64,000 nucleotides of DNA from Verrucomicrobiota bacterium (GTDB lineage: Bacteria > Verrucomicrobiota > Verrucomicrobiia > Opitutales > Opitutaceae), in assembly GCA_023432225.1 (NCBI GenBank), contig JAEYUW010000039.1:3878-67877 (forward strand). Reading direction: 5' to 3'. This document shows positions 42,062-50,873 of this stretch, one piece after another. The notes beneath the pieces are model-generated. The model was given only the letters and a program-made list of their open reading frames with translations. It was not told where the DNA came from and searched no databases. Within the stretch, counting starts at the first letter, position 1, and each line of letters opens with the position of its first letter. The position numbers and the translations under genes were made by a program.

Positions 42062-43192
42062 TCAGCCGCGGCCGCGGGTCGGGATGCCGGCCCACTTGGA
42101 GAGTTCGCGGTGGAGCTTGGTCACACGCTCGACTTGGCCCTTCGACGGGAAGCGCTCGTAGAAGCCGTCGTTGCGGAACTGCGCGATCTGCTCCGTCCAC
42201 GGCGCGAGGCGTGCGGCCCAGCGGTCGACGCGGCCGTCGGCGGGTTCGGCGTCGGCGGCGCTGAGGTCGGCGCAGACGCGGAGCATGGCTTTCAGCGCGA
42301 CGGGCTTCGTGACCATATAGGCGTTGTTGCCCCAAGCTTCGCCCCAGACGCGCGCGGCGGCTTTGAGGAAGTCGCGCACTTGCTCGTAATAGCGGAGCGC
42401 GGCGCGCTTGTCGGTGCCGGCGGGCTCGATCTCTTTCCACGCGAGTTTCACCCAGCGGTGGATCTCGTTGAAGAGTTCGGCTTGGAGAATCCACTTCTCC
42501 TGCTTGGAGCGGCCGCCGAGGCGGTTGATGCGGTATTGGAGCGGGCTGTCGTCGGCGCGGTAGAGTTGCTCGGCGATGTGCGCGGCGAAGCGGCGGTCGG
42601 GCTCGGCCCAGGAGACGCGTTCGTAAAGATCGATGAGGTGGCTCTTGTTGATGCGTGTCGGCGTGGAGTTGATGATGACGAACATCTCCGTGGCGAAGTC
42701 GTCACTGCGGCCGTCGAAGATCACGCACGGGACGTTGATGTTCTTCGCCTCCTCGGGATGCGTGCGCATGTAGAATTCAAGTGCGGCGAGCCGGTGCTGG
42801 CCGTCGATCACGAGGAATTTTTCGGCGGGCTCCTGGAGTTTGCCGACGCCAGAGTTGTCGCTCCAGGCCTCGAAGCCGAGCGTCTGCGGCGTGAAGAGCA
42901 GCACCGTGCCGGGGATGGGCGGTTGCGTGACGGCAGTCTCGTAGAAATTGCGGATCGCGCGGATTTTCGGGCGCGACATCTCACGCTGGAACGCCTGATC
43001 GCTGCGCTCGACGCGCGCGATGAATTGCGCGACGTCGTCCTCGGCGGGGAGCTCCTCGGGTTTGATCTGCGCGCCGGCTTCGTCGTAGAAGCGCGAGATG
43101 AAGCGGACTTTTTCGAGGAGGCGGTCGGACGGGTAGGAGGCGAAGTAGAAGCGGGCGTCTTTTTGGCGAATTTGCGTGGCGATGAGGCTCAT
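42062..43192 (-). CDS. Solitary DGQHR-domain protein
   Basis: The protein has 376 residues from the ATG at 43192 (MSLIATQIRQ). It carries VIDGQHRLAAL (128-138, DGQHR at 130-134) and FVIINSTPTRINKSHLIDLY, the two hallmark stretches of the DGQHR/DndB-like superfamily. DndB regulates DNA phosphorothioation, and other members sit in phage-defence loci. No dnd, dpt or other defence genes are adjacent, so the role here is open. An upstream open extension to 43693 overlaps the next gene and is rejected. Confidence 0.82.
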   Translation of the reverse strand: MSLIATQIRQKDARFYFASYPSDRLLEKVRFISRFYDEAGAQIKPEELPAEDDVAQFIARVERSDQAFQREMSRPKIRAIRNFYETAVTQPPIPGTVLLFTPQTLGFEAWSDNSGVGKLQEPAEKFLVIDGQHRLAALEFYMRTHPEEAKNINVPCVIFDGRSDDFATEMFVIINSTPTRINKSHLIDLYERVSWAEPDRRFAAHIAEQLYRADDSPLQYRINRLGGRSKQEKWILQAELFNEIHRWVKLAWKEIEPAGTDKRAALRYYEQVRDFLKAAARVWGEAWGNNAYMVTKPVALKAMLRVCADLSAADAEPADGRVDRWAARLAPWTEQIAQFRNDGFYERFPSKGQVERVTKLHRELSKWAGIPTRGRG

Positions 43193-43446
43193 GGTGGTGG
43201 AGTCGGGCGGGGACGATTGGAAGGGAATCGCGCCGAACCGAAGGCGCGTATCCGGATGATACCTGTGCGACTCAGCGCCGCAAGTGACGTTCCGGAGAAA
43301 TCTGTGCAACGCGGGGCCGTGCGGGCGGAGCTCGGCGTGAGAGCGGAGCGTTTGGGATTGAGCGCGGCGGCGACGGAGTGCCGCCCTCCAATTGGGGCGC
43401 GGGGTTGTGCTCGGTCTGGAGGGCGCCGCTCTGTCGGCGCCGCGTC

Positions 43447-43779
43447 TCAGTATTCGGCGGGCTCGCGGTGCGGCGGCGGATGCGCGGCGTCGTCGGCGAA
43501 GAGGCGCTCGTAGCCGTCGTAGGGTTGCAGTTCGTGCAGCTCGAATTCGATGCGGCCGGCGCGGGCGAGGGGCAGCGCGGCGAGGTGATCTCGGGCGGCG
43601 GTGAAGCTCGGGCATTCGAGCAGGAGCACGGCGTGACGCTCGGGCGCGGTGAACCAGATATCGCGGACGATGCCGGCTTTCTGGAGCTGCCACACAGCGG
43701 CGGCTTCGTGGCGGAGCAAATCGGGCAGGTCGGCGCGGGGGAGCGCGGGCAGCTCACGTTCGAGGGCGAGATAGCGCAT
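43447..43779 (-). CDS. YciI/muconolactone-isomerase-like dimeric alpha-beta barrel protein
   Basis: The 110-residue protein begins MRYLALERELPALPRADLPD. Its pattern, short strand, helix (DLLRHEAAAVWQLQKAG), strand (IVRDIWFTAPERHAVLLLEC), helix (FTAARDHLAALPLA), strand (EFELHELQPYDGYERLF), is that of small ferredoxin-like proteins of the muconolactone isomerase/YciI group. A catalytic role is not proven. It is 42 bases downstream of a secreted protein gene. Confidence 0.6.
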   Translation of the reverse strand: MRYLALERELPALPRADLPDLLRHEAAAVWQLQKAGIVRDIWFTAPERHAVLLLECPSFTAARDHLAALPLARAGRIEFELHELQPYDGYERLFADDAAHPPPHREPAEY

Positions 43780-43821
43780 GACGGGATGGGGTTGAAGGAA
43801 CAGGAAACGCTCGTGGGCGCC

Positions 43822-44394
43822 TCAAGCGAGGTCTACGACGAGGTGGCAGCGCCAGCCGCCGCGGCGCACGGTTTCGACGAGTTTCACGGGTATCCGGCGG
43901 CCGAGGGCGGCCTCGAAAATCGCTTCGTGGGAGGCGCGGGTGCATTCGCAGTGCAGATCGTTGGGCCGCGCCGGCCGGTTGCGTGCCGCGGGGCAGTAGC
44001 ACTTGTTGCCGCCGTAGATGATGTGCACGAGGGTGCCTTCGCGCTCGATGATGAAATTCTGGCGATACGCTTCGATCAGCTTCGCGGGGTTGCCGCGGCC
44101 GGCGGCGGCGATGTCCTGCTTGAACGAGTGGCGCCGGTAACAACCGCGTCCGCAGGCCTCGAGCAGCTTCACGCGCGCGGTCGGGTCGACCTCCTGGTCG
44201 ATGGCTTCAAAAAGATCAGAGAGCCAGTTGTTCACGAACTGGTTTTCGTCGCGGGCGCGTTGCAGCGCCTCGTCGACAGGTGTTGTCGTGGCCGGAGGCG
44301 TTTCCGCGGCGTCGGCGCTGGAGCCGAACGCGAGCGCGATGCAGGACGCGCAGGCGAGTTGCGAGGTGGTGCGGAGGAATTCGGAGCGATTCAT
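43822..44394 (-). CDS. Exported cysteine-rich protein, 190 residues
   Basis: The protein begins MNRSEFLRTTSQLACASCIA, a Tat-like or Sec signal of the SEFLRTT type with cysteines near the cleavage site. Mature cysteines form the clusters ACGRGCYRR, GGNKCYCPAARN, LHCECTRASHE and GWRCHL, which could bind an Fe-S cluster or metal. The end (CECTRASHEAIFEAALGR, then VKLVETVRRGGWRCHL) resembles the C-terminal domain of V4R/ATC-hydrolase-like proteins, a weak resemblance only. The function is unknown. Confidence 0.55.
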   Translation of the reverse strand: MNRSEFLRTTSQLACASCIALAFGSSADAAETPPATTTPVDEALQRARDENQFVNNWLSDLFEAIDQEVDPTARVKLLEACGRGCYRRHSFKQDIAAAGRGNPAKLIEAYRQNFIIEREGTLVHIIYGGNKCYCPAARNRPARPNDLHCECTRASHEAIFEAALGRRIPVKLVETVRRGGWRCHLVVDLA

Positions 44395-44427
44395 GGGGAA
44401 AGGAAGCGACGTAGAGCTTGGTCGGGA

Positions 44428-44847
44428 TCAGTTGGCCGCCTTGATCGCGGCGAGTTGGCGCAGCGCGGGGAGGTCGCGTGCGGACTTGGCGACGAGACGC
44501 AGACCGGTGCCTTCGGGGTAACGCGGGGCGGTGTCGAGCGCGTGCCTGACCCGGGCCGGGAGGCGCGCAGCGCGGGCCGCGGCGACGGCTTTGTCGCCAA
44601 GGATGAACAGGACATTGAAGCCGCCGCGGCCCGGCGACAGCCAGACGATCGTGCGCTTCTTTTTCAGCACGCGCAGCGACCAGCCCCATTTCGGATTATG
44701 GCTTTTCCATTCGTGGCCGGTGGCGATTGCGTCGCGCGCGAGCGAGGCGAGCAGGTCGTCCCAACTCGTTTTGGCGGCGCCGAGCGCGTCGACGACGTCG
44801 GCGTCAATGGGCGGAGTTGGACGATTGATGAAGGCGTTTTCGAGCAT
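44428..44847 (-). CDS. DUF3788-family protein
   Basis: The 139-residue protein contains KWGWSLRVLKKKRTIVWLSP (about 53-72) and FNVLFILGDKAVAAAR (about 77-92), the distinctive parts of DUF3788, small cytoplasmic proteins of unknown function. The length is as expected. It lies 33 bases before the exported cysteine-rich gene and 21 bases after the TonB-like gene in a compact minus-strand row. Confidence 0.8.
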   Translation of the reverse strand: MLENAFINRPTPPIDADVVDALGAAKTSWDDLLASLARDAIATGHEWKSHNPKWGWSLRVLKKKRTIVWLSPGRGGFNVLFILGDKAVAAARAARLPARVRHALDTAPRYPEGTGLRLVAKSARDLPALRQLAAIKAAN

Positions 44848-44868
44848 GGGGCGGTGCGTCCGTTGAGT

Positions 44869-45282
44869 TTAAGGGGCGTTCGCGGGCGGCGGCTTGAACC
44901 ACAGTTCGACGGTCATTTGCGTCGAGACGGGGTGCTTCGTGGCGCTGACGCGACCGGGTTTGAATTTCCACTGGTTCACCGCGGCAACCGCCGCCTCGGC
45001 AAAGGGCGCGGGCGCACCGAACAGCGCGGTCGCGTGGCGCACGGTGCCTTCGCCAGTGACGACGAATGCCACGAACACGCGGCGTTCCGTGGGCTGGTCG
45101 ATCCCACGCGGATACGCGGGCTCGACTCGCCGGACGAGCACCGGGGCGATGTGGTCCGGATCAGGCGCGGCCTGGGGTGGAAACGGGATCGGGTCCGCCG
45201 CGCGGAGGAGCGGCGCACCGGCGGCGAGCAGCAGCGCAACGAGCGCCGCTGCGTGACGGGGAAGTTGGGGTAGAGTTATCAT
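44869..45282 (-). CDS. TonB C-terminal-domain protein
   Basis: The 137-residue protein begins MITLPQLPRHAAALVALLLA, a signal peptide or anchor. It continues with a TonB C-terminal domain: RRVEPAYPRG, VFVAFVVTGEGTVRHAT, AAVAAVNQWKFKPGR and MTVELWFKPP. There is no long proline-rich linker, so it is a short TonB-family protein rather than a full energy transducer. The open frame upstream overlaps permease 9 and is rejected. It starts 17 bases after permease 9 ends and is probably co-transcribed. Confidence 0.82.
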   Translation of the reverse strand: MITLPQLPRHAAALVALLLAAGAPLLRAADPIPFPPQAAPDPDHIAPVLVRRVEPAYPRGIDQPTERRVFVAFVVTGEGTVRHATALFGAPAPFAEAAVAAVNQWKFKPGRVSATKHPVSTQMTVELWFKPPPANAP

Positions 45283-45299
45283 GGCAGGGAAAGCAGTGG

Positions 45300-47723
45300 T
45301 CACTCCGCGCGCAGCGCTTCGATGGGATCGACGCGGGTGGCGCGCCACGCCGGCAACCAGCACGCGAGCACGGCGACGCCAGCGAGCAGGCCGGCGACGG
45401 AACCGAGCACGATCGGATCGAGCGGATGGACACCGTGCAGAAACGCGGTGAGCAGGCGCGTCACTCCGGCAGCGAGCACGAGGCCGAGGGCGATGCCGAG
45501 GGCGGCGAGGCGGAGGCCTTGGCCGAGCACGAGCCCGAGCACTTGGTGCGGCGCGGCGCCGAGAGCGAGGCGGACGCCGAACTCCTGCGTGCGCTGGTTC
45601 ACCGAGTAAGCCATCACGGCAAACACACCCATCGCCGCGAGCGTCAGCGCCACGGCGCCCAACAGCACGAGGATGGTGGAGGCGAGTCGTTGACCGAAAA
45701 ACGCGCCTTGCACGTGCGCCGTCATCGGCATGCCGCCCCACAAATCGACGCTCGGATCGAGTTCGCGCACGACGCGGCGCACCGCGCCGGCCGCCGCCGC
45801 CGGGTCCTGGCGCGTGCGCACGCACAGGCTCAGGTCGACGTCGGGGACGAACTGCGTGTAAGGCAGGTAGAAAAACGGCCACGCGGGCTCGTCGATTTTG
45901 TTGTATTTGCCCGCCTTCGCGACGGCGATGATCGTGCGCCATTCGCCGGCCACGCGGAAACGGCGCCCCACGGCGTCCTGTCCCGGCCAGAATTTGCGGG
46001 CGAAGTGCTCGTTGACGATCGCGACGCGCGGCGCGGCGGTGTCGTCCGTGAAGGCAAAGTCGCGACCCGTGAGCAGCGGAATCTGCAGGGTTGCGAAATA
46101 CCGCGGCGCGATGATCGCGTATTCGTAAGTCGGATTTTCGCCGGGCGCGCGCAGGTAGCCCTCGACGTCGACGCCGTGGCCTTTGCAACCGGCGAGGCCG
46201 AGCGGGAACCAACTGGCGAAGCTCGCCTCCTCGACGTCGGGCAACGCGGCGGCGCGCTCCTGGAGCTGACGATAGAAGACGCGGCCGGTCGTTTCGTTGT
46301 AGCCGTTCATTCCGAGTTGGAGGCCGGCGATCAGCACGCCCTCGGGACGAAAACCGAAATCGGCGTGTTGGGCGCGACGCAGTCCTTGCAGGCACAGGCC
46401 TGCGCTCACGAGCAGCACGAGCGCGAGTGCGATCTCGGCGACGACGAAAGCGCTGCGCAACCGGTGGTGCGCGGGGCCGCTCATGCCGGAGCGACCGCCT
46501 TCCTTGAGCGTGTCGTAGAGGCGCGGTTGCGTGGCTTGGAGGGCGGGGAGCAGTCCGAAACCGACGCCGGTGACGATCGTGAGACCGAGCGCGGCGAGCA
46601 GCGTATCGGTTTCCAATCCGGCGGAGAGCGCCACGGGGATTTGCATCGCTGGCACGAAATAGTCCAGGCCCGCCACCATCCAGCTGGCGAGGAGGATGCC
46701 GGCGGCGCCGCCGAGCAGCGCGAGCACGATGCTCTCGGTGAGGAGCATCCGGATCAGTCGGGCGCGACTGGCGCCAGCGGCGAGGCGGATGGCGATCTCG
46801 CGCTGACGCGTGGCGGCGCGGGCAAGAAGGAGGTTGGCCACGTTGGCCGCCACGATCAGCAGCACGCCGAGGCTGACGACCAGCAGCAGCTTCAACGGCC
46901 GGCCGAGCACCGCCTGCGCACCCGAGGGCGAGTCGGCGTAGTCGGCGACGCGGTGATGCACGCCGCGATTGCTCGCCGGAAACGCGGTGGCGAGCTGCGC
47001 GTCGAGCGCGTCGACCGCTTGTTGAGCCTGCGCGAGCGTCACGCCGGGCCGCAGACGCAGCGCGTTGTGGAAGCCGCGCGCCTGGCGCGTGGTGAGGAAG
47101 CTGCGGTTCCAGTTGGCGACTTCGCTGACCATCGAAACCGGAGCCCAATACTCGCAGCCGACACCGGTCATCGTGCCGGCGAACTCAGCGGACACCACGC
47201 CGATGACCGTGAAGGTGTGACGGTTCAATTCGACTGTCCGGCCCACGATCGCGGGATCGCCGCCGAAGGCGCGGCGCCATAGCGTTTCGCGAATCACGAG
47301 CACGGGATTGCCGCCCGGGAGCTTGTCCTCGTCGGGCAAAAACGTGCGACCGAGGATGGGCCGCACGCCGAGAAACTCGAAGAAGTTCGCCGGCACGATC
47401 TGGCCAAACGTCCATTGCGGTCCGCCATCGATCAGCAACGAGGCGGGCGAGATCTGCGTGGCCACGCCGCCCGCGAAAATGCGGTCGAGAGCGGCGAAAT
47501 CGCGGAGGTCGAGATTGGAGACGTTGCCGCCGCCCTGATTGGAAACGAGTGTGACGTAACCGCTCTGCTCGGCGACGCCCGCGAAAGGGCGCCACAACAC
47601 CTGGCGGACCCAGCTGAGCACCGTGGTCGTTGCCCCGAGGCCGAGAGCGAGCGAGAGCACGACGACGGCGGTGAAGCCGGGAGATTTGGCAAGCGCACGG
47701 AGCGCGTAGCGGAGGTCTTGCAT
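45300..47723 (-). CDS. Orphan MacB/FtsX-type permease 9
   Basis: The 807-residue permease begins MQDLRYALRALAKSPGFTAV and ends RVDPIEALRAE. Coupling loops are ATRQREIAIRLAAGASRARL and QRTQEFGVRLALGAAPHQVL. The first periplasmic domain has an unusual GGGNVSNLDLRDFAAL stretch and a lone Cys (VGCEYW), not seen in the others. It is followed at once by a TonB-domain gene, the only permease here with such a neighbour. No ATPase is present. Confidence 0.87.
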   Translation of the reverse strand: MQDLRYALRALAKSPGFTAVVVLSLALGLGATTTVLSWVRQVLWRPFAGVAEQSGYVTLVSNQGGGNVSNLDLRDFAALDRIFAGGVATQISPASLLIDGGPQWTFGQIVPANFFEFLGVRPILGRTFLPDEDKLPGGNPVLVIRETLWRRAFGGDPAIVGRTVELNRHTFTVIGVVSAEFAGTMTGVGCEYWAPVSMVSEVANWNRSFLTTRQARGFHNALRLRPGVTLAQAQQAVDALDAQLATAFPASNRGVHHRVADYADSPSGAQAVLGRPLKLLLVVSLGVLLIVAANVANLLLARAATRQREIAIRLAAGASRARLIRMLLTESIVLALLGGAAGILLASWMVAGLDYFVPAMQIPVALSAGLETDTLLAALGLTIVTGVGFGLLPALQATQPRLYDTLKEGGRSGMSGPAHHRLRSAFVVAEIALALVLLVSAGLCLQGLRRAQHADFGFRPEGVLIAGLQLGMNGYNETTGRVFYRQLQERAAALPDVEEASFASWFPLGLAGCKGHGVDVEGYLRAPGENPTYEYAIIAPRYFATLQIPLLTGRDFAFTDDTAAPRVAIVNEHFARKFWPGQDAVGRRFRVAGEWRTIIAVAKAGKYNKIDEPAWPFFYLPYTQFVPDVDLSLCVRTRQDPAAAAGAVRRVVRELDPSVDLWGGMPMTAHVQGAFFGQRLASTILVLLGAVALTLAAMGVFAVMAYSVNQRTQEFGVRLALGAAPHQVLGLVLGQGLRLAALGIALGLVLAAGVTRLLTAFLHGVHPLDPIVLGSVAGLLAGVAVLACWLPAWRATRVDPIEALRAE

Positions 47724-48081
47724 GGCTGGTGGCGAGCGGCCGAACCAGCGTGGAATAGTCCGAGGGCCGAGAGAGATTTAGAGGATGAGAGGTGGCTTGT
47801 CGATAGAGCGGACGGGCGCGGTTGTGCATCGCGCGTGCCAGCGCGGACGCAGGCGCCTCCGCGCCGACCCGTCTCAGAGGAGAAACACCGGCGAGCGGCC
47901 GCGGCTCGCACGCGGTGCGGTCTCCCGATTCTTGAAATTCATTTTCCCAAAACTGGGAAAATCACCGTGGATTCCGGATCTTTGTCGGGCGGGGTCTCCT
48001 GACCCCGCCGCGAAGGTGATGTCGGCTTTCGAAACACGGTGGGGTCGGGAGACCCCGCCCTACAATATCGGAAGGCGGGCG
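47724..48081. other. Intergenic region between permeases 10 and 9 with two palindromes
   Basis: I see no gene in these 358 bases. An 8-bp inverted repeat, TTTTCCCA / TGGGAAAA with loop AAAC, lies at 47942-47961; it could be an operator or weak hairpin. A REP-like pair fills 47984-48063: GGGCGGGGTCTCCTGACCCC on the left and GGGGTCGGGAGACCCCGCCC plus TAC on the right. The left border reads GTCG rather than GTAG. Confidence 0.6.
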
Positions 48082-50610
48082 CTACTCGGTCCGGAGCGCG
48101 ACTGTCGGGTCGACGCGCGCCGCGCGCCACGACGGGATCGCGGCGGCGATCAGCGCGACCGCGAGCAGCACGGCGCCAGCGAGGCTATACGTGAACGGAT
48201 CCGAGCGCGTGAGACCGAACAGCATCGCCGTCAGCAAATGCGCCGTGCCCCACGCCGCAAACGAGCCGAGCGCGATGCCTGTGACCACGAGCGCGAGCGA
48301 CTCGCCGAGAAACAGGCGGAGCACGTGGCCCGGCAGCGCGCCGAGCGCCATGCGCACGCCGATCTCGCCCGTGCGAAGGGCGACGACGTAGCTCATCAAT
48401 CCGTAGAGTCCCACGCTCGCGAGAACGAGAGCGAGCCCACCAAAAAATCCGGAGAGCCGCGCGAAGAGCAGCTCTTGCCCATGCAGGCGGTCGATCTGCT
48501 CGTCCATCGTGCGGAGATTCAGCACCGGGAGCGTGGGATCGACCGCACGCAAGGCGCTGCGGATCGCCGGCAGGACCGCGGCCGGCGCGCCGGCCGTGCG
48601 CACGAGAAAACTGACGTAGCCGAACTCGCGTTGCGCGGCTGCGAGGTAAATGGTCGGCGGCACTTCCGAGCGCAGGTCGGCGTATTTGGCGTCGCGTGCC
48701 ACGCCGACGATCTCGAATTCCTCCTTCTCGGATTCGTAGTGGAAGCGGCGCCCGAGGGGATTGGCACCGCCGAGGTAGCGTTGCACGAACGTCTCGTTCA
48801 CGACGGCGACCTTCAGGGCGTTGGCGGCGTCGGAGTCCCGAAAACTCCGACCGAGCAGGAGCGGCTGCTGGCTTACGGCAAAGAAGTTCGGCGACACGGA
48901 ATTGAAAGCCGCGTCCAGCGCCGACGCGCCCGCCGGCGGCACGACGCCGGGGATCTGCACGGAACTGGTCATCTGCATCTGTGAGAGCGGCGCGACGTGG
49001 GAATAGCTCACGCCTTGCACGCCCGGCAGAACGCTGAGTTTTTGTTGCACAGTCTGGCGCAGTGCCTCGATCCGGGACGGCGCGTAGCCCGCGGAATCGA
49101 GCTCGAGATTGAAAGCGGCGAGTTGGTGGCGGTTGAAGCCGGGATCGATGCGTTGGAGGTTGCGCAGCGATCCGATCAACAGTCCGGTGCAGACGAGAAG
49201 CAGCAGGGACAATGCGATCTGCATCACCACCAGCGAGCGGCTGAGCCAGGAGCGCGAGCCGTGTGTCGCGCGGCCACCCTGAAACTCCTGCGCGAGGTCG
49301 ACACGTGTGGCTCGCAGCGCAGGCGCGAGTCCGAAGGCGAGCGCGGTGAGCAACGCGGCGCCGATGGTGAAGCCCAGCACACGCAGGTCGAACGGCAGCG
49401 TGAGGTTCGCCACTTCGCTGCCGAAAGGACGCAGTGCGAGCAATCCGCCGCGCGCCATCCACGCCAGCAGCACCCCGAGGCCGGCCGCGGCGAAGGCGAG
49501 CAGCAGGCTTTCCGCGAGCAATTGCCGGATGATGCGGGCGCGGCTGGCGCCGAGTGCGAGGCGCACGGCGATCTCGCGCCGTCGCGCCGTCGCGCGGGCG
49601 AGGAGCAGGTTTGCGACGTTGGCGCAGGCCGCGAGCAAAACGAGCGCGACGAGACCGAGCATGAGGCGCAGCGATTGCGTGTAGCGCTGGCGGTTTTCCC
49701 GTGCGCCCTGAAAACCGGGATCGGCACGCAGCGTCGGTGCGTCCGGAATTTCGCCGAGCGCCTCGTCGGCGCGGCGCGGCGCTTCGCGCCAGCCGGCGCG
49801 CGCGGTTTCCACGAAGAGTGGCTCGAGCGCGGCGCGCGCTTGTTCCGGGGCGACGCCGGGAGCCAGCCGCCCCATGAGCATCACCCACCAGGTCGAGGTC
49901 CGCTGGCGCTCGTCGCGCATGTCCGGGACGAAGCGGCCGTGCTGCGCGATTGGCACGGTGAGATCGCAATACTCGCCCACTTGTCCGGTGCCGGCGAATT
50001 CGGGCGGCGTCACGCCCACGATGGTCACGGCGACTTTGTTGAGTTGCAGGGTCCGACCGAGCACATCGGGCGAGCCGGCGAAACGGCGTTGCCACAGACG
50101 GTGCGAGATGACGGCCACGGGCTCGGCGTTCGGCTGATCATCGTTCGCGCTGAGGGTCCGGCCGATTTGCGCGGAGACGCCGAGCGTCGCATGATAACTG
50201 CCGGAGGCGAGCTGGGCGGAGATGCCGAGTTCGGGTTGGCCATCGATCAGCACGTTGGCCTGCCAGAGGGGCGCGAACGCAAGCGCGTCGGAGAGCACCT
50301 CCGGGCGCGCGCGGAACTGCTCGAGCAGCTGCAGCGGAAACGAGGAAGTGGAGAAACGACCGGTGGCTTCGTCCTGGCTGCCGTAGCCCTGGGTGGAGCG
50401 GGCGAGATTGCCGCGCGCGCCGGCGACGTTGCGAAAGATCACCAGCTGCTCCGGTTCGCGCACGGGCAGCGAGCGGAGCAGAAATTCGTTCACAAGGCTG
50501 AAGACGGCAGTGTTCGCGCCGATGCCGAGCGCGAGCGAGAGGATCGCGATGAGCGTGAAGCTGGGGTTGTGGCGGAGTTGGCGAACGGCGAGACGCAGGT
50601 CGGTGAGCAT
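48082..50610 (-). CDS. Orphan MacB/FtsX-type permease 10
   Basis: The 842-residue permease begins [20 protein letters not shown] and ends [12 protein letters not shown]. Coupling loops are [20 protein letters not shown] and [20 protein letters not shown]. It has longer periplasmic loops than permeases 1-5, including an acidic/Arg stretch ([20 protein letters not shown]). It is separated by 263 bases from permease 11 and by a palindrome-filled gap from permease 9, so it may have its own promoter. The substrate is unknown. Confidence 0.87.
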   Translation of the reverse strand: MLTDLRLAVRQLRHNPSFTLIAILSLALGIGANTAVFSLVNEFLLRSLPVREPEQLVIFRNVAGARGNLARSTQGYGSQDEATGRFSTSSFPLQLLEQFRARPEVLSDALAFAPLWQANVLIDGQPELGISAQLASGSYHATLGVSAQIGRTLSANDDQPNAEPVAVISHRLWQRRFAGSPDVLGRTLQLNKVAVTIVGVTPPEFAGTGQVGEYCDLTVPIAQHGRFVPDMRDERQRTSTWWVMLMGRLAPGVAPEQARAALEPLFVETARAGWREAPRRADEALGEIPDAPTLRADPGFQGARENRQRYTQSLRLMLGLVALVLLAACANVANLLLARATARRREIAVRLALGASRARIIRQLLAESLLLAFAAAGLGVLLAWMARGGLLALRPFGSEVANLTLPFDLRVLGFTIGAALLTALAFGLAPALRATRVDLAQEFQGGRATHGSRSWLSRSLVVMQIALSLLLLVCTGLLIGSLRNLQRIDPGFNRHQLAAFNLELDSAGYAPSRIEALRQTVQQKLSVLPGVQGVSYSHVAPLSQMQMTSSVQIPGVVPPAGASALDAAFNSVSPNFFAVSQQPLLLGRSFRDSDAANALKVAVVNETFVQRYLGGANPLGRRFHYESEKEEFEIVGVARDAKYADLRSEVPPTIYLAAAQREFGYVSFLVRTAGAPAAVLPAIRSALRAVDPTLPVLNLRTMDEQIDRLHGQELLFARLSGFFGGLALVLASVGLYGLMSYVVALRTGEIGVRMALGALPGHVLRLFLGESLALVVTGIALGSFAAWGTAHLLTAMLFGLTRSDPFTYSLAGAVLLAVALIAAAIPSWRAARVDPTVALRTE

Positions 50611-50696
50611 GAGGACATGAACCGCGCCGCTCGGGCGGGGTTACAGAAAAACGACGGCTGTGCGCTCGGCGCGGTTACCGAGTCCAGCGGGCGAGC

Positions 50697-50862
50697 GCGT
50701 TGCGTCGCCGCTGGGGACAGCGGCGACCACCTAGGAAATCATCGATCGTTTGCCGGCGTAGCGGAAGCCGTGAGGCTTTCGCGTCCGCTCGTCTGCTCGC
50801 GTCTCGCAGACGGGCGAAATTCTTACGAATGGCGGACTGTCGCTGCGCTCGAGACCGCTACG
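50697..50862. repeat. Palindrome plus composite repeat between permeases 11 and 10
   Basis: A GTCGCCGCTGGGGACAGCGGC palindrome starts near 50703, ending GACCACCTA. It is followed at 50757 by GTAGCGGAAGCCGTGAGGCT, a hairpin, and at about 50815 by GCGAAATTCTTACGAATGG. The last two modules match 29168-29222. A final CCGCTAC at 50856-50862 closes the element. No gene is seen. Confidence 0.6.
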
Positions 50863-50873
50863 GGTTGAAGGGG

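Noticed and set aside
42062..43192. Assignment of the DGQHR protein as DndB
   Set aside because: The family motif is present but dndA/C/D/E are absent, and no other evidence supports phosphorothioation. Only the superfamily is stated.
47942..47961. Hairpin TTTTCCCA/TGGGAAAA as a terminator for permease 10
   Set aside because: There is no G+C-rich stem and no T-run after it on the minus strand; an operator is as likely, and neither is supported further.
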